Positions 8,261 through 16,023 of a stretch of DNA of 57,211 nucleotides are shown here, piece by piece. The DNA is from Acidobacteriota bacterium. GTDB taxonomy: Bacteria > Acidobacteriota > Terriglobia > Bryobacterales > Bryobacteraceae. The notes under the pieces are model-generated. The model searched no databases. It was not told the DNA's origin and was given only the letters and a program-made list of their open reading frames with translations. A program made the position numbers and the translations under genes. The stretch covers positions 1 to 57,211 of the forward strand of contig JAPKYZ010000047.1 of the NCBI GenBank assembly GCA_026394055.1. The letters are read 5' to 3'. Positions within the stretch are counted from its first letter, which is position 1. Each line of letters opens with the position of its first letter.

Positions 8261-11200
8261 TCGATTACCCTCACCGGGACGCTTGTGGTGGCGCCCTTCT
8301 GTTTGATTTCGAGCGGAATACTCATGCCCGTCGGCACCGAACGTGACACTTGGGCATTGATCTGATACAAACCTGTGGCGCCGGGTGGCAGGCCGGCAAA
8401 GTCGACTTTCAAGTCAACGCCGCCCAAGCTCACCGTGGGCGTCGTCTCGGTCACCACCTTGGGTGACGAGGGCGCCGGCACACCGGCTTCGACGGCCGGG
8501 TTGGTGCGCCCCAGGCCGGTGGCGAGAATGGTGATGGTGTCGCCACGCTTCAGCGGGTTGGAACCAGTGGCCACCAGTCCGTTGCGGCCGTTGTAGACGG
8601 CGGGCACCGGCGCATCCAGGCCCGCCACACTGACGCGGAAGATCCCGGGCGCGGCCGGCGGCACGTTGAAGTTAAAGTTGTTGCTCACCCCGCCGGGCGT
8701 CCGCAGCACCAGCGTCGAAGAGCCTTCGATGTTGTACGGCATCTGCGCGTTGATCTGGGCCGGCGAAACATACAGCACCGGCACCGGCATGCCATTCACC
8801 AGCAGGCAGCTTTCGCCCAAGGCAGTCGGCAGCGGCATCTCCTGCGTGGCGAGATTGACGGGGCTGAGATTGCGGCCCTCAATGCTGACCAGCGCGCCCG
8901 AGGACGGCACGGCACTGCGATCCGCCGCATTGAAGATGCGATCAATGGCCGGTGGCGCGGTGGCCGCGTCGTATTCCCAAGGCAGTACGGTGAAGCCCGA
9001 AATAGTCAGCGCCACCAGTGCCTTGCGCGACGACAACGCCGCCACGGACCGGCTGAAGAGATTGTCCTGTTCTTGACTACCTTCAAGCGGCGCTTCACTG
9101 ATGCGCGTCGGCCGGATGGCCAGGCCGGTGGTGGTATCAATGCGCTCCATGACGCCGGGCGCGGTCAACCGCACCGCCGTATCACCCGCAAAGGCGAAGC
9201 CCGCCGTCACCGCGGTGGAAGCAACCGCGGGCGAGCTAAACCGGCGCGTCGTCACCAAGGAGGCGTTCAGCAGCGCGTTCCCCACCACGTACTGATCAAA
9301 GCTCGAGGCCGCGTAGGCGCCCGAGAGCTTTTCGGTATCCCGGCGCGACACCGCAAAGGCATCGGCGCTGGCGTTGTAGAGGTAAAGGTTTCCGTCCGCC
9401 GACACGGCCATCACCGTGTTGCCATTGGGCGCCGGAACCAGCATCGTGTTCTGGTGGATGTTGTTCTCCCATGGGCCGAGTGTGGGGAACTCCGTCGCGC
9501 GCCGCGTGCTGAAATCGACGCGATCGATCTTGTGCTGCGGCCCCGCCACGCGCGAGGCAGCAATGATGCTGCGGCCGGTGGCGGCCAAGGAACGCGGATA
9601 GTGTCCGCCCGGAAACGCAATATAGTCCACCCGCTGTAGTGTTTCGAGATCAAACACGCTGGCGATCTGGGCGTTGTCGTGGCCCACCATCAAGTAGCGG
9701 CGGTCCATGGTGAACGCCATCTGCCAGGGCGTTTGACTGGTGCGCAGCGCGGCAATTTGCTGGTACGTAGTGCCATCAAACACCAGCACCAGATTGCGGT
9801 CCTTCCGCAAGATGTAGAACCGGTCCCGCACCGGATCGGCCAGCAGGTCGGTCAGAACGCCGGGTACGTTGAAACTGGTGCCGCGCTGGTCTGGATCTTT
9901 CAGGTTGATCACCAGGCGCACCTTGGACGGAAGGCGCACGCTATTGGGGGCGGTGATGGTCACCGTCGCGGTCACTACACTGTTCGCCGATTGAAAGGCC
10001 AGCGGGTCCACCGTGATCCGGATGGTCGCGGGCGTGACGCCCGTGACGGCGGAAAAGCGGATGCCGGCCGTGTCCGAGGTGAGTGAGAATTCGGTGGCCT
10101 GATCGCTTAAGTCGACAATCTGCAGATCGGCCGACTGCGTCCGCCGGTCGCAGGAGTTGGCCCGGAACACGAGATCTTCCACCGTGGCCGTGACCCGCCG
10201 CTCGGTGTCGAGCGAGCCCACCGGCAGAAACATCACGCCCGATTCCGACACCGCATACATCATCGACCCATCCGCGGAGAGCACTCCCCGGCCTGCCAGG
10301 TGCTCCGGGAGCTCCAGGCTTTCGATCAAGGCCAGGTTGTCGGCGGCGACAATCGTCAGTACCGGTGGCGGCAGCTTCGTCAGCTTTACGTCGGTGCCCT
10401 GCGGCACCTCGGAATAGATCACGCCCCGGCGGTGGTCAATCGCATGGCTGCCGACGCTGAGCAAGCCCGCGGGGTTGACGAACTGGGCAATGTTCTGCCC
10501 GGACCGGTCCCGCAACGCCCAGCCGCCCACTTGCAGGGTGCCATCGTAGTTGACACTGACAGCTCGCGGACCCATCGGGGGCTCCGCCGTGTAGCCCACC
10601 ACTTGCATGCGGCGGGGCAGCACCTCGTAGCGGAACCGGTAGGTGTCGGTCAGGCAGTAGATCCAACGGCCATCACCGGAAACGCCCATGGCCGCCCCGA
10701 CGATATCGCCCGGCCGGTTCTCGCCCACCGGGCGAGGGAGCACGTTGATGGTGAACTGCGCGATGGTGCCCAACGTCTCAAAGACACCCAGAGCCGGGTC
10801 CACCAACAGGAATTCCTTCTCGGTGATCACCAGTGCTTTGCCATCCACTCCGAACTGGACGGCCAAGGGAGCATTCACCAGGTTGATGGTCTGGCGCGCC
10901 TCGGTGTTGAGATCGATCAGCGTCAGCGCGTTCTGCGTGGGCGTGGGCAGCGCGAAGTTTCCAAAATGAGTCACCACCAGCCAACGGCCGTCGGGTGACA
11001 ACGACAGCGACCCCGGCTGCGGGGCCACATTCATCGACGTCGTGAATGAGCCCGTGGCCAGCGAAACCACATCAATCCGCCGCGCCGTAAAGTTGGCGAC
11101 GTAGAGCACTCCTCGCGGCTCATCCAGCGCTAGATCCGCGCCCTGGCCGCCCAGGGCGGTCACCCGGCCGAAGGGCGCAGCACTGCTTAACCCGGCAAAC

Positions 11201-11316
11201 ACGATGGTTAACCCGGCAAACACGATGGCCAGCGTCAGCAAACCACTGCGCCATCCTCTGCCCGCCGGATCCACAGCGATCCGGCCGCGCCCCGCGCGCT
11301 CATGCTCTTGTTGCAC
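8257..11316 (-). CDS. Secreted beta-propeller protein with Solibacter-type C-terminal domain (TIGR03437-like), 1019 aa
   Basis: The GTG at 11316 is chosen because GGAGGT lies four bases before it and because a longer frame would run through the separate 31-residue gene upstream. The N-terminus has a hydrophobic export signal (GLLTLAIVFAGLTIVFAGLSSAAP). Residues from about 40 to 750 contain WD40/YVTN-like repeats (VLYVANFTARRIDVVSL, SPDGRWLVVTHFG, MDRRYLMVGHDNAQIASVFDLET). The last ~230 residues form the domain common in Solibacter: NAADRSAVPSSGALVSIEGRNL, LYVSPAQINAQMPY and a final TGLYQINAQVSRSVPTG. The domain's function is unknown. The stop overlaps the small barrel gene by ATGA, so translation is coupled to the electron-conduit genes, which suggests a surface or periplasmic accessory role. 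Confidence 0.85.
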   Translation of the reverse strand: MQQEHERAGRGRIAVDPAGRGWRSGLLTLAIVFAGLTIVFAGLSSAAPFGRVTALGGQGADLALDEPRGVLYVANFTARRIDVVSLATGSFTTSMNVAPQPGSLSLSPDGRWLVVTHFGNFALPTPTQNALTLIDLNTEARQTINLVNAPLAVQFGVDGKALVITEKEFLLVDPALGVFETLGTIAQFTINVLPRPVGENRPGDIVGAAMGVSGDGRWIYCLTDTYRFRYEVLPRRMQVVGYTAEPPMGPRAVSVNYDGTLQVGGWALRDRSGQNIAQFVNPAGLLSVGSHAIDHRRGVIYSEVPQGTDVKLTKLPPPVLTIVAADNLALIESLELPEHLAGRGVLSADGSMMYAVSESGVMFLPVGSLDTERRVTATVEDLVFRANSCDRRTQSADLQIVDLSDQATEFSLTSDTAGIRFSAVTGVTPATIRITVDPLAFQSANSVVTATVTITAPNSVRLPSKVRLVINLKDPDQRGTSFNVPGVLTDLLADPVRDRFYILRKDRNLVLVFDGTTYQQIAALRTSQTPWQMAFTMDRRYLMVGHDNAQIASVFDLETLQRVDYIAFPGGHYPRSLAATGRSIIAASRVAGPQHKIDRVDFSTRRATEFPTLGPWENNIHQNTMLVPAPNGNTVMAVSADGNLYLYNASADAFAVSRRDTEKLSGAYAASSFDQYVVGNALLNASLVTTRRFSSPAVASTAVTAGFAFAGDTAVRLTAPGVMERIDTTTGLAIRPTRISEAPLEGSQEQDNLFSRSVAALSSRKALVALTISGFTVLPWEYDAATAPPAIDRIFNAADRSAVPSSGALVSIEGRNLSPVNLATQEMPLPTALGESCLLVNGMPVPVLYVSPAQINAQMPYNIEGSSTLVLRTPGGVSNNFNFNVPPAAPGIFRVSVAGLDAPVPAVYNGRNGLVATGSNPLKRGDTITILATGLGRTNPAVEAGVPAPSSPKVVTETTPTVSLGGVDLKVDFAGLPPGATGLYQINAQVSRSVPTGMSIPLEIKQKGATTSVPVRVIE
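11187..11228 (-). repeat. 21-bp perfect tandem duplication inside the signal-peptide coding region
   Basis: Two identical adjacent 21-base units (11187-11207 and 11208-11228, starting TTAACCCGGC) encode a seven-residue duplication (FAGLTIV-FAGL) in the hydrophobic core of the export signal of the propeller protein. It keeps the frame and lengthens the hydrophobic segment. Confidence 0.95.
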
Positions 11317-11333
11317 CGTTACCTCCGGTGGCG

Positions 11334-11429
11334 TTATTCGTCGACGTTCTTTTTGCGGCGCAGAACAATCAGGCCCAGCAGAACCACCGCGATCGCGGCG
11401 CATACGATACGAACCATTGAAACGTCCAT
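11334..11429 (-). CDS. 31-residue single-pass membrane peptide
   Basis: A short frame reads MDVSMVRIVCAAIAVV, then LLGLIVL, and ends in the basic/acidic tail RRKKNVDE. It is a single hydrophobic helix (about residues 5-23) followed by four positively charged residues, which predicts an N-out/C-in or tail-type inner-membrane peptide. The ATG has GGAGACTC about seven bases upstream, and GAAGGAG lies a little further up. Its stop is 17 bases before the GTG of the propeller gene, whose ribosome-binding site sits in the gap. No family was recognised; micro-proteins of this type with RRKK tails also occur as simple PEP-CTERM or LPXTG-like anchors, but no such motif is present here. Confidence 0.55.
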   Translation of the reverse strand: MDVSMVRIVCAAIAVVLLGLIVLRRKKNVDE

Positions 11430-11548
11430 GGAGAGTCTCCTTCTTATGTAACCGGACCATCGTGGCCCTTGGGGTTGAGCAGAGATACTACAATCTGCCC
11501 TCCTGGATATTTATCGGCGCGCTGTGCGATGTCTCTAGTGAAACGTCG

Positions 11549-11566
11549 GTCAGGTAAATGCCTGAC
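11549..11566 (-). other. Inverted repeat GTCAGG-6-CCTGAC at the tadC stop codon
   Basis: A perfect six-pair inverted repeat with a six-base loop ends on the first base of the tadC stop triplet. No T-tract follows on the minus strand, so it may be a weak terminator, an mRNA-stabilising hairpin or a protein site. The remaining bases to 11429 show no convincing promoter. Confidence 0.3.
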
Positions 11567-12486
11567 TACATGTTGTTAATCATCGGGACAACGTCGCGGA
11601 TGATACGCACAACCACTGGGCCGACGGTCACCACAAACAGCGAGGGCAGGATGCAGAAGAAGATCGGGAATACCAGCTTGACACCCAACGTGGCGGCCTT
11701 CTCTTCGGCAATCTGGCGGGCCTGGATGCGCATGTACTCGGAGTGCGAACGGAGGCTCTGCGCAATGCCGGTGCCGAAGCGGTCCGCCTGAATCAGCACG
11801 CCGACTAACTTCTTCAAATCCTCAACGGCGGAGCGGTCCGCCAAGTTCCGCAGCGCCTCCATGCGCCGCTTACCGGCCTTCAGTTCCAGGTTCACCATCA
11901 TGAACTCTTCCGCAATCGCCGGGTAGGCGTGCTGCAGTTCCTTGGCCACCTGCATGATCGCCTGGTCGAGACCCAACCCGGATTCGACCCCCACCACCAT
12001 CAGGTCCAGCGCATTGGCCAAGCCGCGTTGAATGTCCTTCTGGCGGCGGCTGCTCATGATGCTCACCACCTCGTTGGGCCCGAAGAACCCGGCGGCCATC
12101 GAGGCCAGAATGGCCATGATCTTGTTGGACGGATCTGATTCGACATTGGCCACCGCCAGCGCCATCATCGCGGGCAGCACCGCGGCCATCAGCATCTTGG
12201 CGCCATAGAGCACTGGCAGCGCCTGCGGACTGCGTATGCCGGCCCGCAGCATGCGTTTGCGCATGACGGTGACGTTGGCCGGTGAGGCGGGCACCATGGA
12301 GCCCATCTTTTCAAGCAGCTCCTGCATCACCAGGCTGGGATGCTTGGCCTCATCCGGCGCGCCTTCCAGGGCCGCGCCGGTGACGCGGTCCACCGCCTTG
12401 CTGGGGTCCGCCCAAAAGCGCTTGCCCAAGAATGCGCCGACGCCGGCGATCATCACAAAAAGCACGGCGGCGTACATGAGGTTCAT
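11566..12486 (-). CDS. tadC: Tad pilus inner-membrane platform protein TadC (type II secretion F family)
   Basis: This is the second of the two GspF-type platform proteins that couple the CpaF/TadA ATPase to pilus extension in the inner membrane. The 306-aa chain starts with a membrane segment (MYAAVLFVMIAGVGAFLG) and ends with two more (GVKLVFPIFFCILPSLFVVTVGPVVVRII). Between them lies the T2SSF domain with MVVGVESGLGLDQAIMQVAKEL and EEFMMVNLELKAGKRRMEALRNLADR, and the closing SLRSHSEYMRIQARQIAEEKAATLGVKL signature. It begins six bases after tadB, which confirms the usual tadB-tadC order. It is the last Tad gene of the locus. Confidence 0.92.
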   Translation of the reverse strand: MNLMYAAVLFVMIAGVGAFLGKRFWADPSKAVDRVTGAALEGAPDEAKHPSLVMQELLEKMGSMVPASPANVTVMRKRMLRAGIRSPQALPVLYGAKMLMAAVLPAMMALAVANVESDPSNKIMAILASMAAGFFGPNEVVSIMSSRRQKDIQRGLANALDLMVVGVESGLGLDQAIMQVAKELQHAYPAIAEEFMMVNLELKAGKRRMEALRNLADRSAVEDLKKLVGVLIQADRFGTGIAQSLRSHSEYMRIQARQIAEEKAATLGVKLVFPIFFCILPSLFVVTVGPVVVRIIRDVVPMINNM

Positions 12487-12492
12487 GGTGCG

Positions 12493-13476
12493 TTAAACCT
12501 CAATCTGCACGATCTTGCGGATGATCCCGTAGCCCAGGATCTGCATGCCAATAGCGGCGCCGGCCATATACTGGCCGGTCTCGTCGTCAAAGAAGAACTT
12601 CACGTACTCCGGATTCACCCAGAACATCATCAGCGCCACGCCCACCGGGATCATGCTCAGCGCCGTGCCGGTCATCTTGCCGTGCGCCGAGATCGCCTTG
12701 ATCTTGCCGCGGAGCTTGAAGCGCTCACGGATCACATAAGCCAGCTTTTCCAGGATCTCCGACAGGTTGCCGCCGGTCCGCTTCTGCAACACGACAGCGG
12801 AGATGAAGAATTGCAGGTCAAGCGAGGGGATGCGCGTGCCCAGCTTCAGCAGGGCTGCATCGAGCGGCAGGCCCAGGTTGTGCTCTTCAAAGGCGCGCTT
12901 GAACTCACTCGAGATAGGCTCTTCAAACTCCCGGTGGATCATCTCGAGCGACGCGCTGAAGCCATGCCCGGCGCGCATTGACCGGGCCACAAATTCCAGC
13001 GCGTCCGGAAACAGCTCTTCAAATCTGTGCAGGCGCTTGGCCCGCAGCCGCCTCACGTGCCAGATCGGTAGAAAACCTAGGGCCGTTCCGGCCGCGCAAT
13101 TGAGCAGGGTACTGTTGCCCGGCACCAACTGCCAGGCCAGCACAAACCCCATCAGAAACATGCCGAGGCAGGAGTGCGCCAGTCGCGCGGGCCGCCACTT
13201 CAGGCCCGCCTGTTCCAGCATCTTCTCGATCTTGTCCACCAGCTTGTAGCGCTCCATCAACTGGAGCACGAGGCGGCCGGTTTTGCCGTCTTCTGATTGC
13301 AGGAGAGACAGGCTCCCCTTTTTCTTGCCTTTGGTTTTGACCGGGGCCGCGCGCGTTTCCGTCAGGCGGCCCTGCAGTTGCTTGTTGTCGGCCGAACGCA
13401 GGTATTTCGTCGATACCCACCACGCTCCGATGGCGAGCACCCAGACCCCGATTGCGATCAGTAGGTAGGTCACCAT
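12493..13476 (-). CDS. tadB: Tad pilus inner-membrane platform protein TadB (type II secretion F family)
   Basis: This 327-aa GspF-like membrane protein is the first of the TadB/TadC pair. It has an N-terminal membrane anchor (LLIAIGVWVLAIGAWWVS), a basic cytoplasmic stretch (KTKGKKKGS), two central membrane segments (about residues 105-145), and the T2SSF domain containing FEELFPDALEFVARSMRAGHGFSASLEMI and LQFFISAVVLQKRTGGNLSEILEKLA. A C-terminal membrane segment (GTALSMIPVGVALMMFWVNP) follows. The ribosome-binding site is poor, with GGAG 18 bases away, so translation may depend on coupling from cpaF, which ends 46 bases upstream. Confidence 0.92.
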   Translation of the reverse strand: MVTYLLIAIGVWVLAIGAWWVSTKYLRSADNKQLQGRLTETRAAPVKTKGKKKGSLSLLQSEDGKTGRLVLQLMERYKLVDKIEKMLEQAGLKWRPARLAHSCLGMFLMGFVLAWQLVPGNSTLLNCAAGTALGFLPIWHVRRLRAKRLHRFEELFPDALEFVARSMRAGHGFSASLEMIHREFEEPISSEFKRAFEEHNLGLPLDAALLKLGTRIPSLDLQFFISAVVLQKRTGGNLSEILEKLAYVIRERFKLRGKIKAISAHGKMTGTALSMIPVGVALMMFWVNPEYVKFFFDDETGQYMAGAAIGMQILGYGIIRKIVQIEV

Positions 13477-13522
13477 GGGCGTGCTTCACACACTCCGTTC
13501 CCGCAAAGGCCGGGCGCGGCGT

Positions 13523-14866
13523 CTAAATCTCCACTACCTCATCGAAGATGGAGGCCGGCAGCTCAATGCCTGCCGCCACCAGCTTTTCGTAAAACTTCGG
13601 CCGGATCCCGGTGGACGCAAAGCGGCCCCGGACCTTACCGTTCTCATCGAGCCCGTGCTTCTCGAACACGAACAAATCCTGTAGCGTGATCATTTCGCCC
13701 TCCATGCCGGTCACCTCCGTCACCGACATCACCCGGCGTGAACCGTCGGTCAGGCGGGCGGCCTGCACGAACAGGTGGACAGCGGCGGCAATCTGCTGCC
13801 GGATCGCCTGAGGCTTCATGTTGGAGTTGGCCAGCGATACCATCACCTCCAGACGCGACACCCCATCGCGCGGCGTGTTGGCGTGGATGGTGGTGAGGGA
13901 GCCATCGTGGCCCGTGTTCATGGCCTGCAACATATCGAGCGCCTCCTCACCGCGGACTTCGCCCACCACAATGCGATCGGGGCGCATACGCAAGCTGTTC
14001 ACCAGCAGCTCGCGCTGGCGGATCGCGCCGTGGCCTTCGAGATTAGCGGGACGGGTTTCCAGGCGCGCCACATGCGGCTGCTTCAACTGCAATTCGGCCG
14101 CGTCCTCGATGGTGATAATGCGTTCGCGGGAGCCAATGTAGCCCGACATCGCGTTCAGCAGCGTTGTCTTACCGGCACCGGTACCGCCCAGGATGATGAT
14201 GTTCAAGTGGGCCTTGACCGCCGCCTCCATCACCATCTTCATGCCCGGGGTCAGGGCCTTTTTCTCCACCAGATCATCAAGCGTCAGCTTGTCCTTGGAA
14301 AATTTGCGGATCGACAGCTGCGGTCCATCGACGGCCAGCGGCGGGATGATGGCGTTCACACGAGAGCCATCAAGCAGACGGGCGTCGCACATCGGGTTCG
14401 ACTCGTCAATGCGGCGGCCTACTTGCGACACAATCTTGTCGATGATGCGCAGCAGGTGCGGCGTGTCACGGAACTTGATCGGCGTCAGCTCCAGCAAGCC
14501 CTTGCGTTCGACGTAGACCTGCTCGGCCGTGTTCACCAGGATGTCGGAGACGGTGGGGTCTTTCAACACCATCTCCAGCGGCCCCAGCCCGAACACTTCG
14601 TCCAACACCTCGTCGGCCAACTGTTGCTTTTCCGCGCCTGATAGCAACGTCGGTTCGGCATCCAGCAAGCCCATCAACGCCTGGCGCACTTCCATGCGGA
14701 TGCGCTGGTTGTCGATCGAAGCCAGGGCTTCCAGGTTGATCTTGTCCAGCAGCTTGCGGTGCAGGGTAAACTTCAGCTCCTGGTATTCGGCCCGGATCGG
14801 CCCAGCAGGCCGGGCGCCCGGAATCGGCGTCGGATTCAGACCGGGGATGGGGATGGGTAAGCTCAT
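13523..14866 (-). CDS. cpaF: Tad pilus assembly ATPase CpaF/TadA (type II/IV secretion ATPase)
   Basis: This cytoplasmic hexameric ATPase powers Tad pilus assembly. All ATPase boxes are visible: Walker A GGTGAGKTT, the Asp box IITIEDAAELQL, Walker B MRPDRIVVGEVRG, and the His box with GSLTTIHANTPRDGVSRLE. The N-terminal part shows FGLGPLEMVLKDPTVSDILVN and RVNAIIPPLAVDGPQLSIRKF, typical of CpaF. The length of 447 aa is normal. A proline-rich start (SLPIPIPGLNPTPIPG) replaces the longer disordered N-terminus of many homologues. GGAGG six bases upstream supports the ATG. It lies between cpaE and tadB, the standard order. Confidence 0.96.
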   Translation of the reverse strand: MSLPIPIPGLNPTPIPGARPAGPIRAEYQELKFTLHRKLLDKINLEALASIDNQRIRMEVRQALMGLLDAEPTLLSGAEKQQLADEVLDEVFGLGPLEMVLKDPTVSDILVNTAEQVYVERKGLLELTPIKFRDTPHLLRIIDKIVSQVGRRIDESNPMCDARLLDGSRVNAIIPPLAVDGPQLSIRKFSKDKLTLDDLVEKKALTPGMKMVMEAAVKAHLNIIILGGTGAGKTTLLNAMSGYIGSRERIITIEDAAELQLKQPHVARLETRPANLEGHGAIRQRELLVNSLRMRPDRIVVGEVRGEEALDMLQAMNTGHDGSLTTIHANTPRDGVSRLEVMVSLANSNMKPQAIRQQIAAAVHLFVQAARLTDGSRRVMSVTEVTGMEGEMITLQDLFVFEKHGLDENGKVRGRFASTGIRPKFYEKLVAAGIELPASIFDEVVEI

Positions 14867-14903
14867 AAGTTCCTCCGTTGTTTTGTTGACTTAAGACTGC
14901 GGA

Positions 14904-16019
14904 CTAATTGGCGGCGGCCTCGCGTGCGGCCAGGGCCACTGCCTTTACCTTGGCGGCCAAACTATGGATGGCCTTTCCGAACTCACTATCAGCGGCCGCG
15001 CTCACCGCCGCATCACGGGGCATCATCGCCTCCACGGGCCCAGAAAGGATCTTGGCCAGATCCGCCGGAGCCAGGCCGTCGCGCTTGGAAATGCCGTTGA
15101 CGATGACGCGCACCCGATCCCGGGCGACGCCTGAGGTTTGCAGCAACGTGACGGCGCGGCGGGCCAGGTGCAGACTTGGCAGGTCCGCTCCGGTCACCAT
15201 GTAGTACGCATCGGCTTCCGCTAACGCCAATAAACTCAGCCGTTCGAACATGGCGGGCAGGTCCACCACCGTCCAGTCATAGGTATGGCGCGCGGTCTCG
15301 AGCACTTCATGCAGCCGGGCCAGATTCGGTGTCTCCGACGGCGGCTGCGCCGGGGCGGGCAATACTTCAATCGGGCCCGCCTTCACCGTATGCCGAGGCC
15401 AGTTCAGACCCGCCGTGCCGTTCAGCACCGCCTCCAGCGACGCGCTATCGGGTCCGGCCACTGCCTGCGTGCCGCCCGCCATGTCGGCATCGATCAACAG
15501 GACACGGCCGGAGCTTTCCCGTTCCAGCGCCAGCGCCAACCGTGCCGCCAGCGTCGAGGCGCCAGAACCGGGCTTGGCGTTGGTCAGGCTGATGACGTGG
15601 CCGGGCTCGCGCTCCTCGGTGGCGGTGGGCTTGCGCAACCGGCGGATCCGGCTGATCGCTTCCTGTTGAATCGCGGGATCAAAGGGCGCGTAGAGAAACT
15701 CGATAGCGCCACGCCGCAAGCTGGACAGGATCGCTTCCGGGTCGTTGTGCGTGTGCAGCCCGATCACCTGCGTTTCCGGCCGCGCGCGCACGATGGATTC
15801 GATGATCGTCCCCGCCGCCGCTGGATCGCTGGCGACATCAAGCAGGACCAAATGCGGGTTCATCTGCCGCAACCGCATCTCCAGCACTTGCTCCGTGGGA
15901 TAGCTCTTCAGGTCAGCCAATACCTGAAAGACCCGCATCCCCGGCACCGTCTTCAAGAAGGTGTCGGCCAGTTCACGGTTCGGGCAGATAAAGAGGCATT
16001 CCAGGTCAAAGTCCGGCAA
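14904..16019 (-). CDS. cpaE: CpaE/TadZ-like pilus localisation ATPase with altered P-loop
   Basis: The protein has 371 aa. The N-terminal ~125 residues form a pseudo-receiver domain (LECLFICPNRELADTFLKTV ... PHLVLLDVASDP). The remainder is a ParA/MinD-type domain beginning VISLTNAKPGSGASTLAARLAL, with the second motif VLLIDADMAGGTQ. CpaE/TadZ proteins bring the Tad machine to its polar site. In the P-loop the signature lysine is present (KPGSG), but the position before Ser/Thr, normally Lys (GKS/T), is Ala (GAST). ATP hydrolysis may therefore be weak or lost, as described for some TadZ-like proteins. The gene sits between cpaC (4-base gap) and cpaF (37-base gap). Confidence 0.88.
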   Translation of the reverse strand: MPDFDLECLFICPNRELADTFLKTVPGMRVFQVLADLKSYPTEQVLEMRLRQMNPHLVLLDVASDPAAAGTIIESIVRARPETQVIGLHTHNDPEAILSSLRRGAIEFLYAPFDPAIQQEAISRIRRLRKPTATEEREPGHVISLTNAKPGSGASTLAARLALALERESSGRVLLIDADMAGGTQAVAGPDSASLEAVLNGTAGLNWPRHTVKAGPIEVLPAPAQPPSETPNLARLHEVLETARHTYDWTVVDLPAMFERLSLLALAEADAYYMVTGADLPSLHLARRAVTLLQTSGVARDRVRVIVNGISKRDGLAPADLAKILSGPVEAMMPRDAAVSAAADSEFGKAIHSLAAKVKAVALAAREAAAN

Positions 16020-16023
16020 GGTG

